64,000 bases of DNA from Asticcacaulis sp. AC402 (GTDB lineage: Bacteria; Pseudomonadota; Alphaproteobacteria; Caulobacterales; Caulobacteraceae). The position numbers and the translations under genes are program-made. The stretch covers positions 62,001-126,000 of the forward strand of contig NZ_AWGC01000001.1 of NCBI RefSeq assembly GCF_000495835.1, written 5' to 3'. Of this stretch, positions 1-8,481 are shown piece by piece; position 1 is the first letter of the stretch, and every line of letters begins with the position of its first letter. The notes under the pieces were generated by a model. The model worked only from the letters and a program-made list of their open reading frames with translations, was not told the DNA's origin and did no database searches.

Positions 1-1135
1 CCTCTTCGTCATTGGTCTGGCGGATGTCCCAGTAGCTGAGAGCATGGGCGAGGGATGGCGAATGGACGGTCTTCGATTGGGTGTGCAGCATGCCACCGCG
101 CGCAAGTTCGCCCAGGATTCCCATGATACCGCCAGCGCGGTGGACGTCTTCGACATGGACATCGGAGGCTGCCGGGGCAACCTTGCAAAGGCAGGGCGTG
201 ACGCGCGAAATCCGGTCGATATCGGCCATGGTGAAGTCGACGCCGGCCTCCTGAGCCGCCGCCAGGATATGCAGAACGGTGTTGGTCGAACCGCCCATGG
301 CAACGTCCAAAGCCATGGCGTTCTCAAAGGCTTCCTTGGTGGCGATGCTGCGCGGCAGAACCGAGGCATCGTCCTTTTCGTAATAGCGCCTGGTGATGTC
401 GACGATCAGCCGGCCAGCCTGTTCGAAGAGGCGCTTGCGGTCGGCGTGGGTGGCCAGGGTGGTGCCGTTGCCGGGCAGGCTCAGGCCCAGGGCCTCGGTC
501 AGGCAGTTCATCGAATTGGCGGTGAACATGCCCGAGCACGAACCGCAGGTCGGACAGGCGGCTTCTTCGACGGCCTTGACCTGCGCATCGGAAATACGGT
601 CATCGCCGGCCTGGATCATGGCGTCGATCAGGTCGAGCGAATGGGTCTTTTCGACGCCGTTCTCGTCGGCCCACACCACCTTGCCGGCCTCCATGGGCCC
701 ACCCGAGACGAAAACGACCGGAATATTGATGCGCATGGCCGCCATCAGCATGCCCGGCGTGATCTTGTCGCAGTTGGAGATGCAGACCATGGCGTCAGCG
801 CAGTGGGCGTTGACCATATATTCGACGCTGTCGGCGATCAGGTCGCGCGACGGCAGCGAATAGAGCATGCCGCCGTGGCCCATGGCGATGCCGTCATCGA
901 CGGCGATGGTGTTGAATTCCTTGGCGACGCCCCCTGAGGCTTCGATCTCACGTGCTACCAACTGGCCGAGGTCTTTCAGGTGGACGTGGCCCGGCACGAA
1001 CTGGGTGAAGCTGTTGACGACCGCGATAATCGGCTTGGAGAAATCGGCGTCGGTCATACCTGTCGCCCGCCAGAGCGCCCGCGCGCCCGCCATGTTGCGG
1101 CCGAAGGTGGTGGTGCGGGAACGATAGGCGGGCAT
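1..1135 (-). CDS. ilvD: Dihydroxy-acid dehydratase, N-terminal part (cut by the left edge)
   Basis: Dehydrates 2,3-dihydroxy-3-methylbutanoate and -pentanoate to the 2-keto acids of valine and isoleucine synthesis, using an Fe-S cluster in the cytoplasm. Translation from the ATG at 1135 begins [20 protein letters not shown], nearly the E. coli IlvD start. It continues with the conserved segments around residues 40-55 ([16 protein letters not shown]), a cluster-ligand segment with SNCDK, and [11 protein letters not shown] near residue 190. About 378 residues lie in the window. IlvD is usually about 560-620 residues, so the C-terminal third lies beyond base 1. The gene points away from the ilv-leu operon at 3.5-11.6 kb, which holds a separate IlvD C-terminal-like gene. 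Identification is secure from sequence; regulation is not visible. Confidence 0.97.
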   Translation of the reverse strand, partial: MPAYRSRTTTFGRNMAGARALWRATGMTDADFSKPIIAVVNSFTQFVPGHVHLKDLGQLVAREIEASGGVAKEFNTIAVDDGIAMGHGGMLYSLPSRDLIADSVEYMVNAHCADAMVCISNCDKITPGMLMAAMRINIPVVFVSGGPMEAGKVVWADENGVEKTHSLDLIDAMIQAGDDRISDAQVKAVEEAACPTCGSCSGMFTANSMNCLTEALGLSLPGNGTTLATHADRKRLFEQAGRLIVDITRRYYEKDDASVLPRSIATKEAFENAMALDVAMGGSTNTVLHILAAAQEAGVDFTMADIDRISRVTPCLCKVAPAASDVHVEDVHRAGGIMGILGELARGGMLHTQSKTVHSPSLAHALSYWDIRQTNDEE

Positions 1136-1235
1136 GATGGTTACCTGTGAAAATACTTGGCGCGACAGGGGTTTGGGTTGTTGCCCTATATAGTCCCGCA
1201 GGCTCGTATGGCAATCACGGAATGCGCGGCAAATC

Positions 1236-1844
1236 TCAATTGGGTTTCATGCCGGACAGATACAAGGCGTTGACGCGAAACTGGATCTTGGCCTTGTCCG
1301 AGCACAAAGACTCGTAAGGCCGATCCTCCTTTACGAAAGCCTTCTCACCATTCCTCAATATGAAGACGTGGGACATGCCCGGTTTGTTGTTCGGGTTAAC
1401 GGGTTGGCAGAACCATTCGCTCCAGAAAACCAGTCCCTCTTTTTCGCGAAGAAAGCCGTCCCATTCGTGCTCGGACCACTGCTCGCTTTCCGCCAGCAGC
1501 CGGCCGGAGGGGTCGAGAACATAGACGTAGGAGGATGACCAGTCGACACAGTCGTGCTGGTTGGTCGTTATGACGATCTCATCCTTAGTGCGGGCGATCT
1601 TGGCCGTATTGATGGAATTTCCCCAAGGCTGCGAGCCCTTCTCCGATACGGTCTGGCCGTTCACCTTGAGATGTGCCACGGCAGGCAGCTCGATCGACAA
1701 CCCGCCGATCTCGGCCGAATAGCTGGACACCGGAAAGGACCAACCACACATGTCTTCTTCGTCGGACATCTCATCGGCATAAGATACCGCCGGCAGGCTC
1801 GCCATCAAAAACGCACCGAGAAAGCTTACCAGCTTCAGTTTCAT
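1236..1844 (-). CDS. Secreted hypothetical protein
   Basis: 202 residues. The first 23 or so form a signal peptide: basic start MKLK, a hydrophobic stretch, then a probable cleavage after SYA. The start is supported by a strong AGGAGGGG ribosome binding site a few bases upstream. The mature part has several cysteines (in DMCGW, HDCVDW, EWFCQP and SLCSD) that could form disulfides in the periplasm, and it is rich in Trp and acidic residues. I recognise no family. It lies in the same direction as the esterase gene upstream of it, 53 bases away, so co-transcription is possible. Function unknown. Confidence 0.75.
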   Translation of the reverse strand: MKLKLVSFLGAFLMASLPAVSYADEMSDEEDMCGWSFPVSSYSAEIGGLSIELPAVAHLKVNGQTVSEKGSQPWGNSINTAKIARTKDEIVITTNQHDCVDWSSSYVYVLDPSGRLLAESEQWSEHEWDGFLREKEGLVFWSEWFCQPVNPNNKPGMSHVFILRNGEKAFVKEDRPYESLCSDKAKIQFRVNALYLSGMKPN

Positions 1845-1897
1845 AGTCCCCTCCTCTTACCCTTGCGCAGCCTATACCAGCCGCGCTGCGGCCGCAA

Positions 1898-2878
1898 TCA
1901 TGGCTTGGCGCAACACGCCTTCTCCGTCGTTCCCGCCATCCAGCGCAGGATATCCGGCATCAGCGCGCCGCCGTGCTGATCGGAGTGGCCGCCGTCGCCC
2001 CAGACATACTGCAATTCATACCGCGCCGGCCCGAGATTGCTTTGGTCAGCATTGGCATTAGCCCATTCCAGCGACTTGACCATCTGCTGGTTGGCCAGGA
2101 ACCAACTGCCATGTTCGTTGTCGAGGTCGTTGGAACCATCCTGGAAAAAAATACGGATTGGCCGGATCTTCGATTTTCGGATCAAACCTGGATAGGTGTC
2201 GCCGCCGAAACGCGCCGGCTGGTCGCCCGCGGCCGGGCGGTAAGCGATGGAGGTGTAGGAGCCGACAATCGAAATGACATTGCTGAACGCGTCGGGGCGG
2301 TTCCACGCCACCGTGAAGGCCGCGATAGCGCCCGAGGAGGTGCCGCCAATGATGCGTCGCCGCGGATCATGACTAAACGTGTAGGTCTTGGCGACTTCCG
2401 GCAACAGTTCCTCAAGCAGCATGCGCGTATAAGTGTCGTCCAGCACGTCGTATTCTTCGGCGCGGTGGTCAGGGTTCGACATGCCCAGATTGTCGGGATA
2501 GTGCTCGCTCAGGTTCCCGGGCGTGACAAAAACGCCCAAGGTCGGCGCAATATCGCCCTTGGCGATGAGACTATCGAGCACGATTGGCAGGCGCAGGGAA
2601 CCGTTGGGGTGTGTGGCGCGCTGGCCATCCTGGAAGACCAGCAGGCTGGGCGGGGTGTTCGGGTCGTAACCCACCGGGACATAGACCCAGTAACGCCGCA
2701 CCGTGCCGGCGATTATCCTGGAATGGAATTCATAAGGCCCCAGCAGTTGCCCCTTCTGCACGCCAGGCTGTTCCACAGAGTCGGGCGTATGGGCGTAGTC
2801 TCCCGGCTTGCGCGGTGCATCAGCCAGGGCAGGTGAAGATAGAGCCAGCAAGGCGGCGGCCAGCAGGATACGGAACAT
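1898..2878 (-). CDS. Secreted alpha/beta-hydrolase esterase (esterase D / enterochelin-esterase-like family)
   Basis: 326 residues with a clear signal peptide of about 19 residues ending ALA. The body matches the putative-esterase fold (PF00756-like): RRYWVYVPVGYDP near residues 61-73, LLVFQDGQ near 79-86, and a nucleophile elbow G-T-S-S-G at residues 179-183 that makes Ser181 the likely nucleophile. A GGHSDQHGG segment near residue 298 probably supplies the catalytic His. It probably hydrolyses ester bonds in the periplasm or outside the cell. The substrate cannot be read from sequence; relatives act on feruloyl or acetyl esters of plant polysaccharides and on siderophores. The start has a GGGAAGAG-type binding site. 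A GH53 galactanase elsewhere in the window would fit a plant-polymer lifestyle, but that link is inference. Confidence 0.85.
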   Translation of the reverse strand: MFRILLAAALLALSSPALADAPRKPGDYAHTPDSVEQPGVQKGQLLGPYEFHSRIIAGTVRRYWVYVPVGYDPNTPPSLLVFQDGQRATHPNGSLRLPIVLDSLIAKGDIAPTLGVFVTPGNLSEHYPDNLGMSNPDHRAEEYDVLDDTYTRMLLEELLPEVAKTYTFSHDPRRRIIGGTSSGAIAAFTVAWNRPDAFSNVISIVGSYTSIAYRPAAGDQPARFGGDTYPGLIRKSKIRPIRIFFQDGSNDLDNEHGSWFLANQQMVKSLEWANANADQSNLGPARYELQYVWGDGGHSDQHGGALMPDILRWMAGTTEKACCAKP

Positions 2879-3231
2879 GGTCTCTTCCCTTTGTGAGTTC
2901 GGTGACTCTTGGTCAAACCTTTAACATAGTGTGCACCGCGGCGTCGTCTGGAAACCCGTGGTGCCGTTTGGTTTCAGCCGCGAGCGCCTTGTCGTCGGGG
3001 CAAAATCGTTTCTGATTCTCGGGTAACGTGGCTGCTTTTTAAGGGTTTAAGACCGCTATCACGAAAATGTATTTCGGAAAATGGCGTTTTGCAGGTAAAT
3101 TGTTTTGCTGCGACGCCGTTATTTGCCAGATTGTCGAAAAAATTTTCCAGATTTTCTTTGCTTTTTTGGCTGCGCTAGGCTTATATGGGGTCAACGCACC
3201 CGTTTGGGGCTGCGCAGGAGTATCTTTGACC
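2879..3231. other. Intergenic region upstream of the esterase gene and the small membrane ORF
   Basis: About 350 bases with no convincing long gene. The part around 3040-3190 is AT-rich for this genome. The stretch near 3176-3188 (GCTAGGCTTATATGG) could be a -10 region reading rightward toward the small ORF at 3232. An alternative in-frame start would extend that ORF back to 3067, but the extension has poor codon character. I see no RNA gene. Confidence 0.4.
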
Positions 3232-3375
3232 ATGGCCAAGGCCATTGCCATTGCGAAGAACCGGACGCAGGAGCTAACCGCTCTGGCTGTTTCTTTCGTC
3301 GTGGCTGTCATCGTATTCGACCTGGTATCGCTCCTTATTGGGGGCGTACTAAGCCCCCTGTCATCGGAGTGGTAG
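3232..3375 (+). CDS. Possible small single-pass membrane protein (47 residues)
   Basis: ATG at 3232 with a CAGGAG element 11 bases upstream. The product starts MAKAIAIAKNRTQE and then has one hydrophobic stretch of about 24 residues (from LTALAVSF through LLIGG), as expected of a membrane anchor with a basic N-terminal side. A strong Rho-independent terminator follows at 3418-3445, and a possible -10 element precedes it, so a short transcription unit is plausible. I recognise no family. An in-frame extension to 3067 exists but looks non-coding. Moderate to low confidence that it is expressed. Confidence 0.35.
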   Translation: MAKAIAIAKNRTQELTALAVSFVVAVIVFDLVSLLIGGVLSPLSSEW

Positions 3376-3417
3376 CGAAAGGTTCCGCCTAACGCTTTCA
3401 AGAGGATAAGACATCCT

Positions 3418-3445
3418 CCCGCTCCTTCAAAAGAGCGGGATTTTT
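3418..3445 (+). terminator. Rho-independent terminator
   Basis: The inverted repeat CCCGCTC / GAGCGGG, with an 8-base loop, is followed by a short T run (ATTTTT). It separates the possible small ORF from the ilv-leu operon, so that operon probably starts from its own promoter in 3446-3497. Confidence 0.75.
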
Positions 3446-3497
3446 AATACGCGCCTGTCAGTAACGTAACCCACGAGTTCCATCCGGAAGATTTGAT

Positions 3498-4073
3498 ATG
3501 ACCCAGTTCACGCAAATCCATTGCCAGACCGCTACGACTGCCTCTGCGGGCTTTGCCATTCTTCATGGCTCGCTCGCTCCGGAAGGCTGTGTCGTAAAAC
3601 TGGACGGGTTCACGGTGGACGTATTCGACGGTCCGGCGCGCGTTTTCGGTTCGACCAGGGATGCTCTGGACGGTATCGCCCGCGGCAGGATCCGCGCCTG
3701 CGACATTGTTATCATCCGACAGGACGGCAGCGAGATCACCGCCGCCGGCCTGCAGTCGGTCGCTGACGCTCTGGAAGACGCCGATATCGAGCGTGTCACC
3801 GTCCTCACCGATGCGCGGACCACGGGCAGCGAGTCCGGCGCCATCATCGGTCAGGTCGCACCGGGTGCTCAGGCGCGCGGTCCGATCGCCTACGTTAATG
3901 ACGACGACATCATCCACATCGACATTGCCGCTCGCCGCATCGACGTCTTCGCCGACATCGACCTGCGCCGTGCCACCAAGGCGCAAAAGCCCGGCAAGAT
4001 CACCTTCGGCGCCGGTGCGCTGGAAAAATACGCCCGCATGGTCACCTCGGTGACGAATGATGGCTTACTCTAA
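3498..4073 (+). CDS. Stand-alone IlvD/Edd C-terminal-domain protein
   Basis: 191 residues matching only the C-terminal swivelling domain of dihydroxy-acid and phosphogluconate dehydratases. It has SLAPEGCVVK at residues 25-34 (IlvD: GNLAPxGAVVK), the FDGPARVFGS segment at 43-52, RACDIVIIR at 66-74, and a version of the second dehydratase signature, TDARTTGSESG, at 104-114. In true dehydratases that signature reads TDGRFSGGTSG and its Ser is catalytic; here the aligned residue is Thr109. The N-terminal Fe-S/Mg domain is absent, and no remnant of it precedes the ATG. The gene sits 32 bases before ilvC and heads the ilv-leu operon, while a normal ilvD lies divergently at 1-1135. It is probably non-catalytic; a regulatory or scaffold role is only a guess. 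Confidence 0.8.
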   Translation: MTQFTQIHCQTATTASAGFAILHGSLAPEGCVVKLDGFTVDVFDGPARVFGSTRDALDGIARGRIRACDIVIIRQDGSEITAAGLQSVADALEDADIERVTVLTDARTTGSESGAIIGQVAPGAQARGPIAYVNDDDIIHIDIAARRIDVFADIDLRRATKAQKPGKITFGAGALEKYARMVTSVTNDGLL

Positions 4074-4105
4074 ACCCCTGACGTAAAAAGACTACGGAGA
4101 CCATT

Positions 4106-5113
4106 GTGAAGATCTATACGAATGACGACGTTTCGCCCGATGCCTTCAAGGGCGAACGCATCGCCATCATTGGTTACGGCTCGCAGGGCCGCGCCCACGC
4201 CTCGAACCTGAAGGATTCCGGCGCCGATGTCGTGGTCGGCCTGCGTGCCGGCGGCGCCGGCGAGGTCAAGGCCAAGCAGGACGGCCACACCGTTCTCTCC
4301 GTCGCCGACGCCTGCAAGGATGCGACCATCATCGCCATCCTGACCCCGGACATGACCCATGCCGACCTTTACAAAGACGTTATCGAGCCCAACGCCCCCA
4401 AGGGCGTCGCCATCCTGTTCGCCCACGGCTTCTCGGTCCTGTACGGTCGCGTCATTCCGCGCGCCGACATGGATGTGATCCTGGTCGCCCCGAAGGGCCC
4501 GGGTGATCTGGTGCGTCGTGAATACCAGCGCGGCCGCGGCGTGCCTTCGCTGTTCGCGGTTGACCGCGACATGTCCGGCAAGGCCTCGACCAAGGCCCTG
4601 GGCTATGCCCGCGGCATCGGCGGCACCGTCGGCGGCGTCATCGAGACGACCTTCAAGGAAGAAACTGAAACCGACCTGTTCGGCGAACAGGCTGTCCTGT
4701 GCGGTGGTACCACCGAACTGGTCCTGATGGGTTTCGAAACCCTGGTCGAGGCCGGCTACCGTCCCGAAATCGCCTATTTCGAATGCCTGCACGAGCTGAA
4801 GCTGATCGTCGATCTGCTGTACGAAGGCGGTTTCGAAAAGATGCACAGCTTCGTGTCGGAAACCTGCAAGTACGGCGACCTGATCTCTGGCCCGCGCATC
4901 ATCAACGAAGAAACCCGCGAGCGCATGCGCGAAGTGCTCAACGATATCCAGTCGGGCGATTTCGCCCGCGACTGGATCCTCGAAAACATGGCCGGCCGGC
5001 CGCGCTACAACGCTCTGATGCGCCAGGACCTGGAGCACCAGATCGAAACCGTCGGCAAGGACCTGCGTTCGCGCATGACCTGGCTGCAAAGCAAGCAAAC
5101 GGTTGATGCATAG
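4106..5113 (+). CDS. ilvC: Ketol-acid reductoisomerase (class I)
   Basis: Converts 2-acetolactate and 2-aceto-2-hydroxybutyrate to the dihydroxy acids of valine, leucine and isoleucine synthesis, with NADPH and Mg2+. The 335-residue length is typical of class I. The Rossmann motif GYGSQG is at residues 23-28. The knotted C-terminal domain has the conserved segments [20 protein letters not shown] (Mg-binding acidic residues), [13 protein letters not shown] and [13 protein letters not shown]. The GTG start at 4106 is chosen because ACGGAGA precedes it by about 8 bases and the MKIYTNDD N-terminus fits the family. Second gene of the ilv-leu cluster, downstream of the IlvD C-terminal-domain gene. 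Confidence 0.97.
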   Translation: MKIYTNDDVSPDAFKGERIAIIGYGSQGRAHASNLKDSGADVVVGLRAGGAGEVKAKQDGHTVLSVADACKDATIIAILTPDMTHADLYKDVIEPNAPKGVAILFAHGFSVLYGRVIPRADMDVILVAPKGPGDLVRREYQRGRGVPSLFAVDRDMSGKASTKALGYARGIGGTVGGVIETTFKEETETDLFGEQAVLCGGTTELVLMGFETLVEAGYRPEIAYFECLHELKLIVDLLYEGGFEKMHSFVSETCKYGDLISGPRIINEETRERMREVLNDIQSGDFARDWILENMAGRPRYNALMRQDLEHQIETVGKDLRSRMTWLQSKQTVDA

Positions 5114-5155
5114 TACTACGAAGAGGTGGAGGTAGCGTCCGAGACCGTGACGCCC

Positions 5156-5199
5156 CCTCCGCCGCCATTCGGCGGCACCTCCCCCGCAAGCAGGGGAGG
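5156..5199. repeat. Intergenic hairpin repeat (family B) between ilvC and ilvB
   Basis: Two adjacent hairpins: one with arms around GCCGCC / GGCGGC, and one CCTCCCC / GGGGAGG with a short loop. The second is shared with the larger copy before leuC (8328-8460), and the copy after chpT has similar CCTCCCC / GGGGAG arms. It has no T run, so it looks like a REP-type extragenic palindrome inside the operon rather than a terminator. It could set mRNA stability between ilvC and ilvB. Confidence 0.7.
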
Positions 5200-5223
5200 A
5201 TAATAACTTTTGAGTTTAGAACG

Positions 5224-6909
5224 ATGAGCAACGAACCTACCGGAGCACAACTGGTGATCTCGACGCTGAAGGCGTTGGGAGTCGAGACCCTGTTCGGATA
5301 TCCCGGCGGGGCCATCATGCCGATCTATGACGCCCTTGCCGGCTCCGGCCTGAAGCATATCCTGGTGCGCCACGAACAGGGTGCAGCCTTCGCGGCCGAC
5401 GCCTATGCCCGCGCTACGGGCAGGGTCGGAGTCTGCATGGCCACCTCGGGGCCCGGCGCGACCAACCTGATTACCGGCATCGCCAACGCCTATATGGACA
5501 GTGTGCCCCTGGTGTGCATTACCGGCCAGGTTTCAACCCATCTGATGGGTACCGACGGGTTCCAGGAAGTCGATATTCTGGGCATCTGCCTGCCGATTGT
5601 GAAGCATTCCTGGCTGGTCCGCGACCCCGCCGACATTCCCCGTATCCTGGCGGAAGCCTTCGCCATCGCCTCCGAAGGCCGCGCCGGCCCGGTCCTGGTC
5701 GATATCCCCAAGGATGTGGCCGCCACCAGGGTCGGCGCCTCGTCCATGGCGACCTTCCCGACCTGGACACCGCCTGTCCCTGACACCAATGCGCTTCGCG
5801 CCGCCGAAAAGCTGATCGAATCCGCCAGGAAGCCTTTGTTCTACGCTGGCGCCGGCATTGAGATGGCCGGCGCCTCGCCAGCCTTCCTCGACCTGGTCAA
5901 GCGCACCGGCATCCCGGTTGTCACCACGCTGAAGGGTATCGGCGTCGTTCCGACCACGGAAGACCTGTGTCTGGGCATGTTGGGCATGCACGGCACGCGC
6001 GCCGGCAATACGGCCGTCCAGGAGGCCGATCTGCTGATCGCGCTCGGTGCCCGTTTCGACGACCGCGCCACCGGAAAACTCAACGCTTTCGCGCCCAATG
6101 CCAAGATCATCCATGCCGATATTGACCCGGCCGAGATCAACAAGCTGCGCAAGGCCGACGTCGCCATTGTCGGCAACCTGAAAACCGCCATCGAGAACCT
6201 CAATCCCAAGGTTGAGGGCATTCAAAAGTGGGTTGAGAAGTGCAAGGCCGACAAATGGGAGCACCGCTTCCGCTACAATGCGCCAGGCAAGGGCGTCTAT
6301 GCCCCGGCCCTGCTGAAGCTGCTGTCGGAAAAGGCCGGTGACAAGTTCATCGCCGCCTGCGATGTCGGCCAGCACCAGATGTGGGTCGCCCAGCACTGCG
6401 AGTTTTCCAACGGCCGCGCCCACCTGACCTCAGGTGGATCCGGCGCCATGGGTTATGGCCTGCCGGCCGGGGTCGGCGCCAAGCTGGCCAAGCCCGACCA
6501 CCATGTTGTCACCATCTCCGGCGACGGATCGTTCATGATGAACATCCAGGAGATGGCGACGCTGAACCGATACAACATCCCGCTGAAGATCGTCCTGCTT
6601 GACAATTCGTCGCTGGGCCTGGTCCGGCAGTGGCAGGAGCTGTTCTACCAGGAGAACTACTCAGAGATCGACCTGTCGGACAATCCCGATTTTGTCCAGG
6701 TCGCCAAGGCGTTCGGGATCGATGCCTTCCGCATCACCCACCGCCACGAAGTCGAGGGTGCCGTCGACCGGCTGCTGGCCGCCGAAGGGCCAACCCTTTT
6801 GCATGTTTTGGTCGATCCGCGCGAAAACGTCTGGCCTCTGGTTCCGCCGGGCGCTTCGAACGCAGAAATGATGGAGGAGCGTTGGGATGAGCCACTTGAT
6901 TCATATTGA
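5224..6909 (+). CDS. ilvB: Acetolactate synthase, catalytic subunit
   Basis: ThDP- and FAD-dependent enzyme that condenses two pyruvates to 2-acetolactate, or pyruvate with 2-ketobutyrate; first common step of branched-chain synthesis. 561 residues. Glu51 in RHEQGAAFAADAYAR is the ThDP-activating glutamate. The FAD-binding middle domain has GARFDDRATG. The metal/ThDP motif GDGSFMMN starts at residue 433, followed by the NNxS-type loop DNSSLGLVRQWQE. The C-terminus runs 23 bases into the small-subunit gene, so the two are translationally coupled. Size and the single-ACT partner resemble the AHAS II (IlvGM) arrangement more than IlvBN or IlvIH. The symbol ilvB follows common alphaproteobacterial use. 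Confidence 0.96.
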   Translation: MSNEPTGAQLVISTLKALGVETLFGYPGGAIMPIYDALAGSGLKHILVRHEQGAAFAADAYARATGRVGVCMATSGPGATNLITGIANAYMDSVPLVCITGQVSTHLMGTDGFQEVDILGICLPIVKHSWLVRDPADIPRILAEAFAIASEGRAGPVLVDIPKDVAATRVGASSMATFPTWTPPVPDTNALRAAEKLIESARKPLFYAGAGIEMAGASPAFLDLVKRTGIPVVTTLKGIGVVPTTEDLCLGMLGMHGTRAGNTAVQEADLLIALGARFDDRATGKLNAFAPNAKIIHADIDPAEINKLRKADVAIVGNLKTAIENLNPKVEGIQKWVEKCKADKWEHRFRYNAPGKGVYAPALLKLLSEKAGDKFIAACDVGQHQMWVAQHCEFSNGRAHLTSGGSGAMGYGLPAGVGAKLAKPDHHVVTISGDGSFMMNIQEMATLNRYNIPLKIVLLDNSSLGLVRQWQELFYQENYSEIDLSDNPDFVQVAKAFGIDAFRITHRHEVEGAVDRLLAAEGPTLLHVLVDPRENVWPLVPPGASNAEMMEERWDEPLDSY

Positions 6910-7174
6910 GCTGGATCGTCTCGAAGGGTCGCTGTTGCGCGTCCTGGGCCTGATTGAGCGGCGAGGTTTCCATCTCGACCAGTTGGAACTTTACGATCTC
7001 GGTGAGAAGCGCGGACTGTCGGTGACGTTGCGTCCGCGCGACAATTCCCGTAGTCCTGACCAACTGGGCCTGCAGATCGACCGTCTGTACGGCATAACGC
7101 GCCTTTCCGCCGATCCTCGGGTTGCGGCGCCGGCGCTGGACGATGCCCGGACCAAAAAAGAGATGCGCGCATGA
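6887..7174 (+). CDS. ilvM: Acetolactate synthase small subunit, single ACT domain (IlvM-like)
   Basis: 95 residues, overlapping the end of ilvB by 23 bases. It is an ACT-type fold: the hydrophobic strand SHLIHIELDR, LLRVLGLIERRGFHLDQLEL as the helix-strand crossover, then LSVTLRPRD and a second helix LGLQIDRLYGITRLS. Full IlvN or IlvH subunits are about 95-165 residues and their larger forms have a second domain; this protein has only the ACT part, like E. coli IlvM. It should stabilise and activate the catalytic subunit; whether valine inhibits through it cannot be told. The next gene begins within its stop codon (4-base ATGA overlap). The symbol is a best match, not certain. Confidence 0.8.
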   Translation: MSHLIHIELDRLEGSLLRVLGLIERRGFHLDQLELYDLGEKRGLSVTLRPRDNSRSPDQLGLQIDRLYGITRLSADPRVAAPALDDARTKKEMRA

Positions 7175-7374
7175 AGGACGCGGGTCTCTCAGCCTTATCG
7201 AAATTCAAAGGAGAGGTTTATCGGGGCCGTGGTCGCGGCCCCGGCTCGGTAGGGGCACGATTGCGCGTCGTATGCGACGGCTTTAAAAAATCCGTCTTTC
7301 TGGCGCCCGCGGAAGGGCGTAAGAGGACGGTTCCAGTCGAAACCATTCCGATTAAGATTGCTGAGATAACATGA
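7171..7374 (+). CDS. Unknown 67-residue basic protein inside the ilv operon
   Basis: The ATG overlaps the ilvM-like stop as ATGA at 7171-7174, and its own stop overlaps the ilvE start as ATGA at 7371-7374. It is therefore translationally coupled on both sides, strong evidence that it is a real gene. The product is basic, with a glycine-arginine patch YRGRGRGPGSVG near residues 17-28 and then beta-like alternating segments (ARLRVVCDGF, KSVFLAPAEG, VPVETIPIKIAEI). There is no signal peptide or membrane segment. I recognise no family. Context suggests a role tied to branched-chain synthesis or a coupling leader for ilvE. Confidence 0.75.
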   Translation: MKDAGLSALSKFKGEVYRGRGRGPGSVGARLRVVCDGFKKSVFLAPAEGRKRTVPVETIPIKIAEIT

Positions 7375-8315
7375 CCAAACTCGCCGACAAAATCTGGTTT
7401 AACGGCCAGATCATCAACTGGGAAGACGCCCAGATCCACGTCATGACACATGCCCTGCATTACGGCACGTCCGTTTTCGAGGGCATCCGCTGCTATGATA
7501 CGCCCAATGGCCCGGTGGGCTTTCGCCTGGGCGACCACCTGCGAAGGCTGGAGGATTCCGCCCGCATCTACGGTATCAAGATCCCCTTCGCTCTCGACGA
7601 CATGATTGCGGCGTCGAAGCAGATCATCGTCGCCAACAACCTGAAGAGCGCCTACTGGCGTCCGATCGCCTTCCTGGGTGAATGCGGCATGGGCGTGACC
7701 CCCAAGGCCGACAGAGTCAAGGTCGACCTGGCCATCGCCGCCTTCCCGTGGGGTGCCTACCTCGGCGAAGAAGGCCTGGCCAAGGGCGTAGATGTCTGCA
7801 TCTCGTCGTGGAATCGCGCGGCGCCGAACACCATTCCGGTCCTGGCCAAGGCGGGCGGCAACTACCTGTCGTCCTACCTGATCGGCAAGGAAGCGCGCGA
7901 CCGCGGCTATGTCGAAGGCATCGGCCTGGGCGTCAACGGGCTGATTTCCGAAGGTGCCGGCGAAAACCTGTTCGTCATGATGAACGGCAAGATCTACACC
8001 CCACCGGTGGCGGCGTCGATCCTGGGCGGCATCACGCGTGATTCCGTCATCCGCCTGGCCAAGGCCGACGGTCTGGAGGTTCTGGAGCAGGACCTGCCGC
8101 GCGAAATTTTGTATCTCGCCGACGAAATCTTCATGACCGGCACGGCGGCGGAAATCACCCCGATCCGCAGCGTCGACGACATTCCGACCCGCGTCGGCGG
8201 ACCGGGCAAGATCACCAAGCGGTTGCAGACCCTGTTCCATGGTCTGTTTAACGGCACCACCGAAGACCGTTTCGGCTGGCTCGACCCCATCGAGTCGACC
8301 GTTCCGGCCGAGTAA
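7371..8315 (+). CDS. ilvE: Branched-chain amino-acid aminotransferase
   Basis: PLP fold-type IV enzyme that transaminates the 2-keto acids to leucine, isoleucine and valine with glutamate. 314 residues. The N-terminal IWFNGQIINWEDA and the HALHYGTSVFEGIRCY segment are typical. Lys160 in LAKAGGNYLSS is the Schiff-base lysine. The C-terminal part has ISEGAGENLFVMMNG and FMTGTAAEITPI, the phosphate- and carboxylate-binding loops. The start overlaps the 67-residue gene by 4 bases. It is followed by a hairpin repeat and then leuC, 166 bases on. Confidence 0.97.
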   Translation: MTKLADKIWFNGQIINWEDAQIHVMTHALHYGTSVFEGIRCYDTPNGPVGFRLGDHLRRLEDSARIYGIKIPFALDDMIAASKQIIVANNLKSAYWRPIAFLGECGMGVTPKADRVKVDLAIAAFPWGAYLGEEGLAKGVDVCISSWNRAAPNTIPVLAKAGGNYLSSYLIGKEARDRGYVEGIGLGVNGLISEGAGENLFVMMNGKIYTPPVAASILGGITRDSVIRLAKADGLEVLEQDLPREILYLADEIFMTGTAAEITPIRSVDDIPTRVGGPGKITKRLQTLFHGLFNGTTEDRFGWLDPIESTVPAE

Positions 8316-8327
8316 GTAAGACATCCC

Positions 8328-8460
8328 TTTGCCCTCCCTGCGTGCGGGGAGGGGGGACCGCGAAGCGGTGGGAGGGGCTTTACCGTCAGCGGAAAAGCCC
8401 CTTCCGTCTCATTGCTTCGCAATGATCCACCTCCCCCGTAAACAGGGGAGGCAAAGGTTT
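8328..8460. repeat. Large palindromic intergenic repeat (family B) between ilvE and leuC
   Basis: The ends pair as CCTTTGCC / GGCAAAGG around two small hairpins of the CTCCCC / GGGGAG type, with an inner hairpin whose arms are AGGGGCTTT and AAAGCCCCTT. The right half (CCTCCCCCG..AGGGGAGG) matches the smaller copy before ilvB. An open frame starting at 8329 crosses it into leuC, but that is only repeat sequence. It may act as an RNA processing or stability element within the operon. Confidence 0.75.
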
Positions 8461-8481
8461 AGCAAACCAAGAGATTGTACG

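Noticed and set aside
44-937. Long open frame on the plus strand opposite ilvD
   Set aside because: Shadow of the ilvD reading frame in GC-rich DNA; ilvD is unmistakable on the other strand.
69-1135. Frame break in ilvD joining it to the stand-alone C-terminal domain at 3498
   Set aside because: They lie on opposite strands and two other genes separate them; the ilvD frame is open to the window edge, so the domain is not its displaced end.
4070-5098. Minus-strand open frame opposite ilvC
   Set aside because: Antisense shadow of a highly conserved gene.
8329-8481. N-terminal extension of leuC to 8329
   Set aside because: These bases are a palindromic repeat; LeuC proteins begin at the [14 protein letters not shown] start at 8482.
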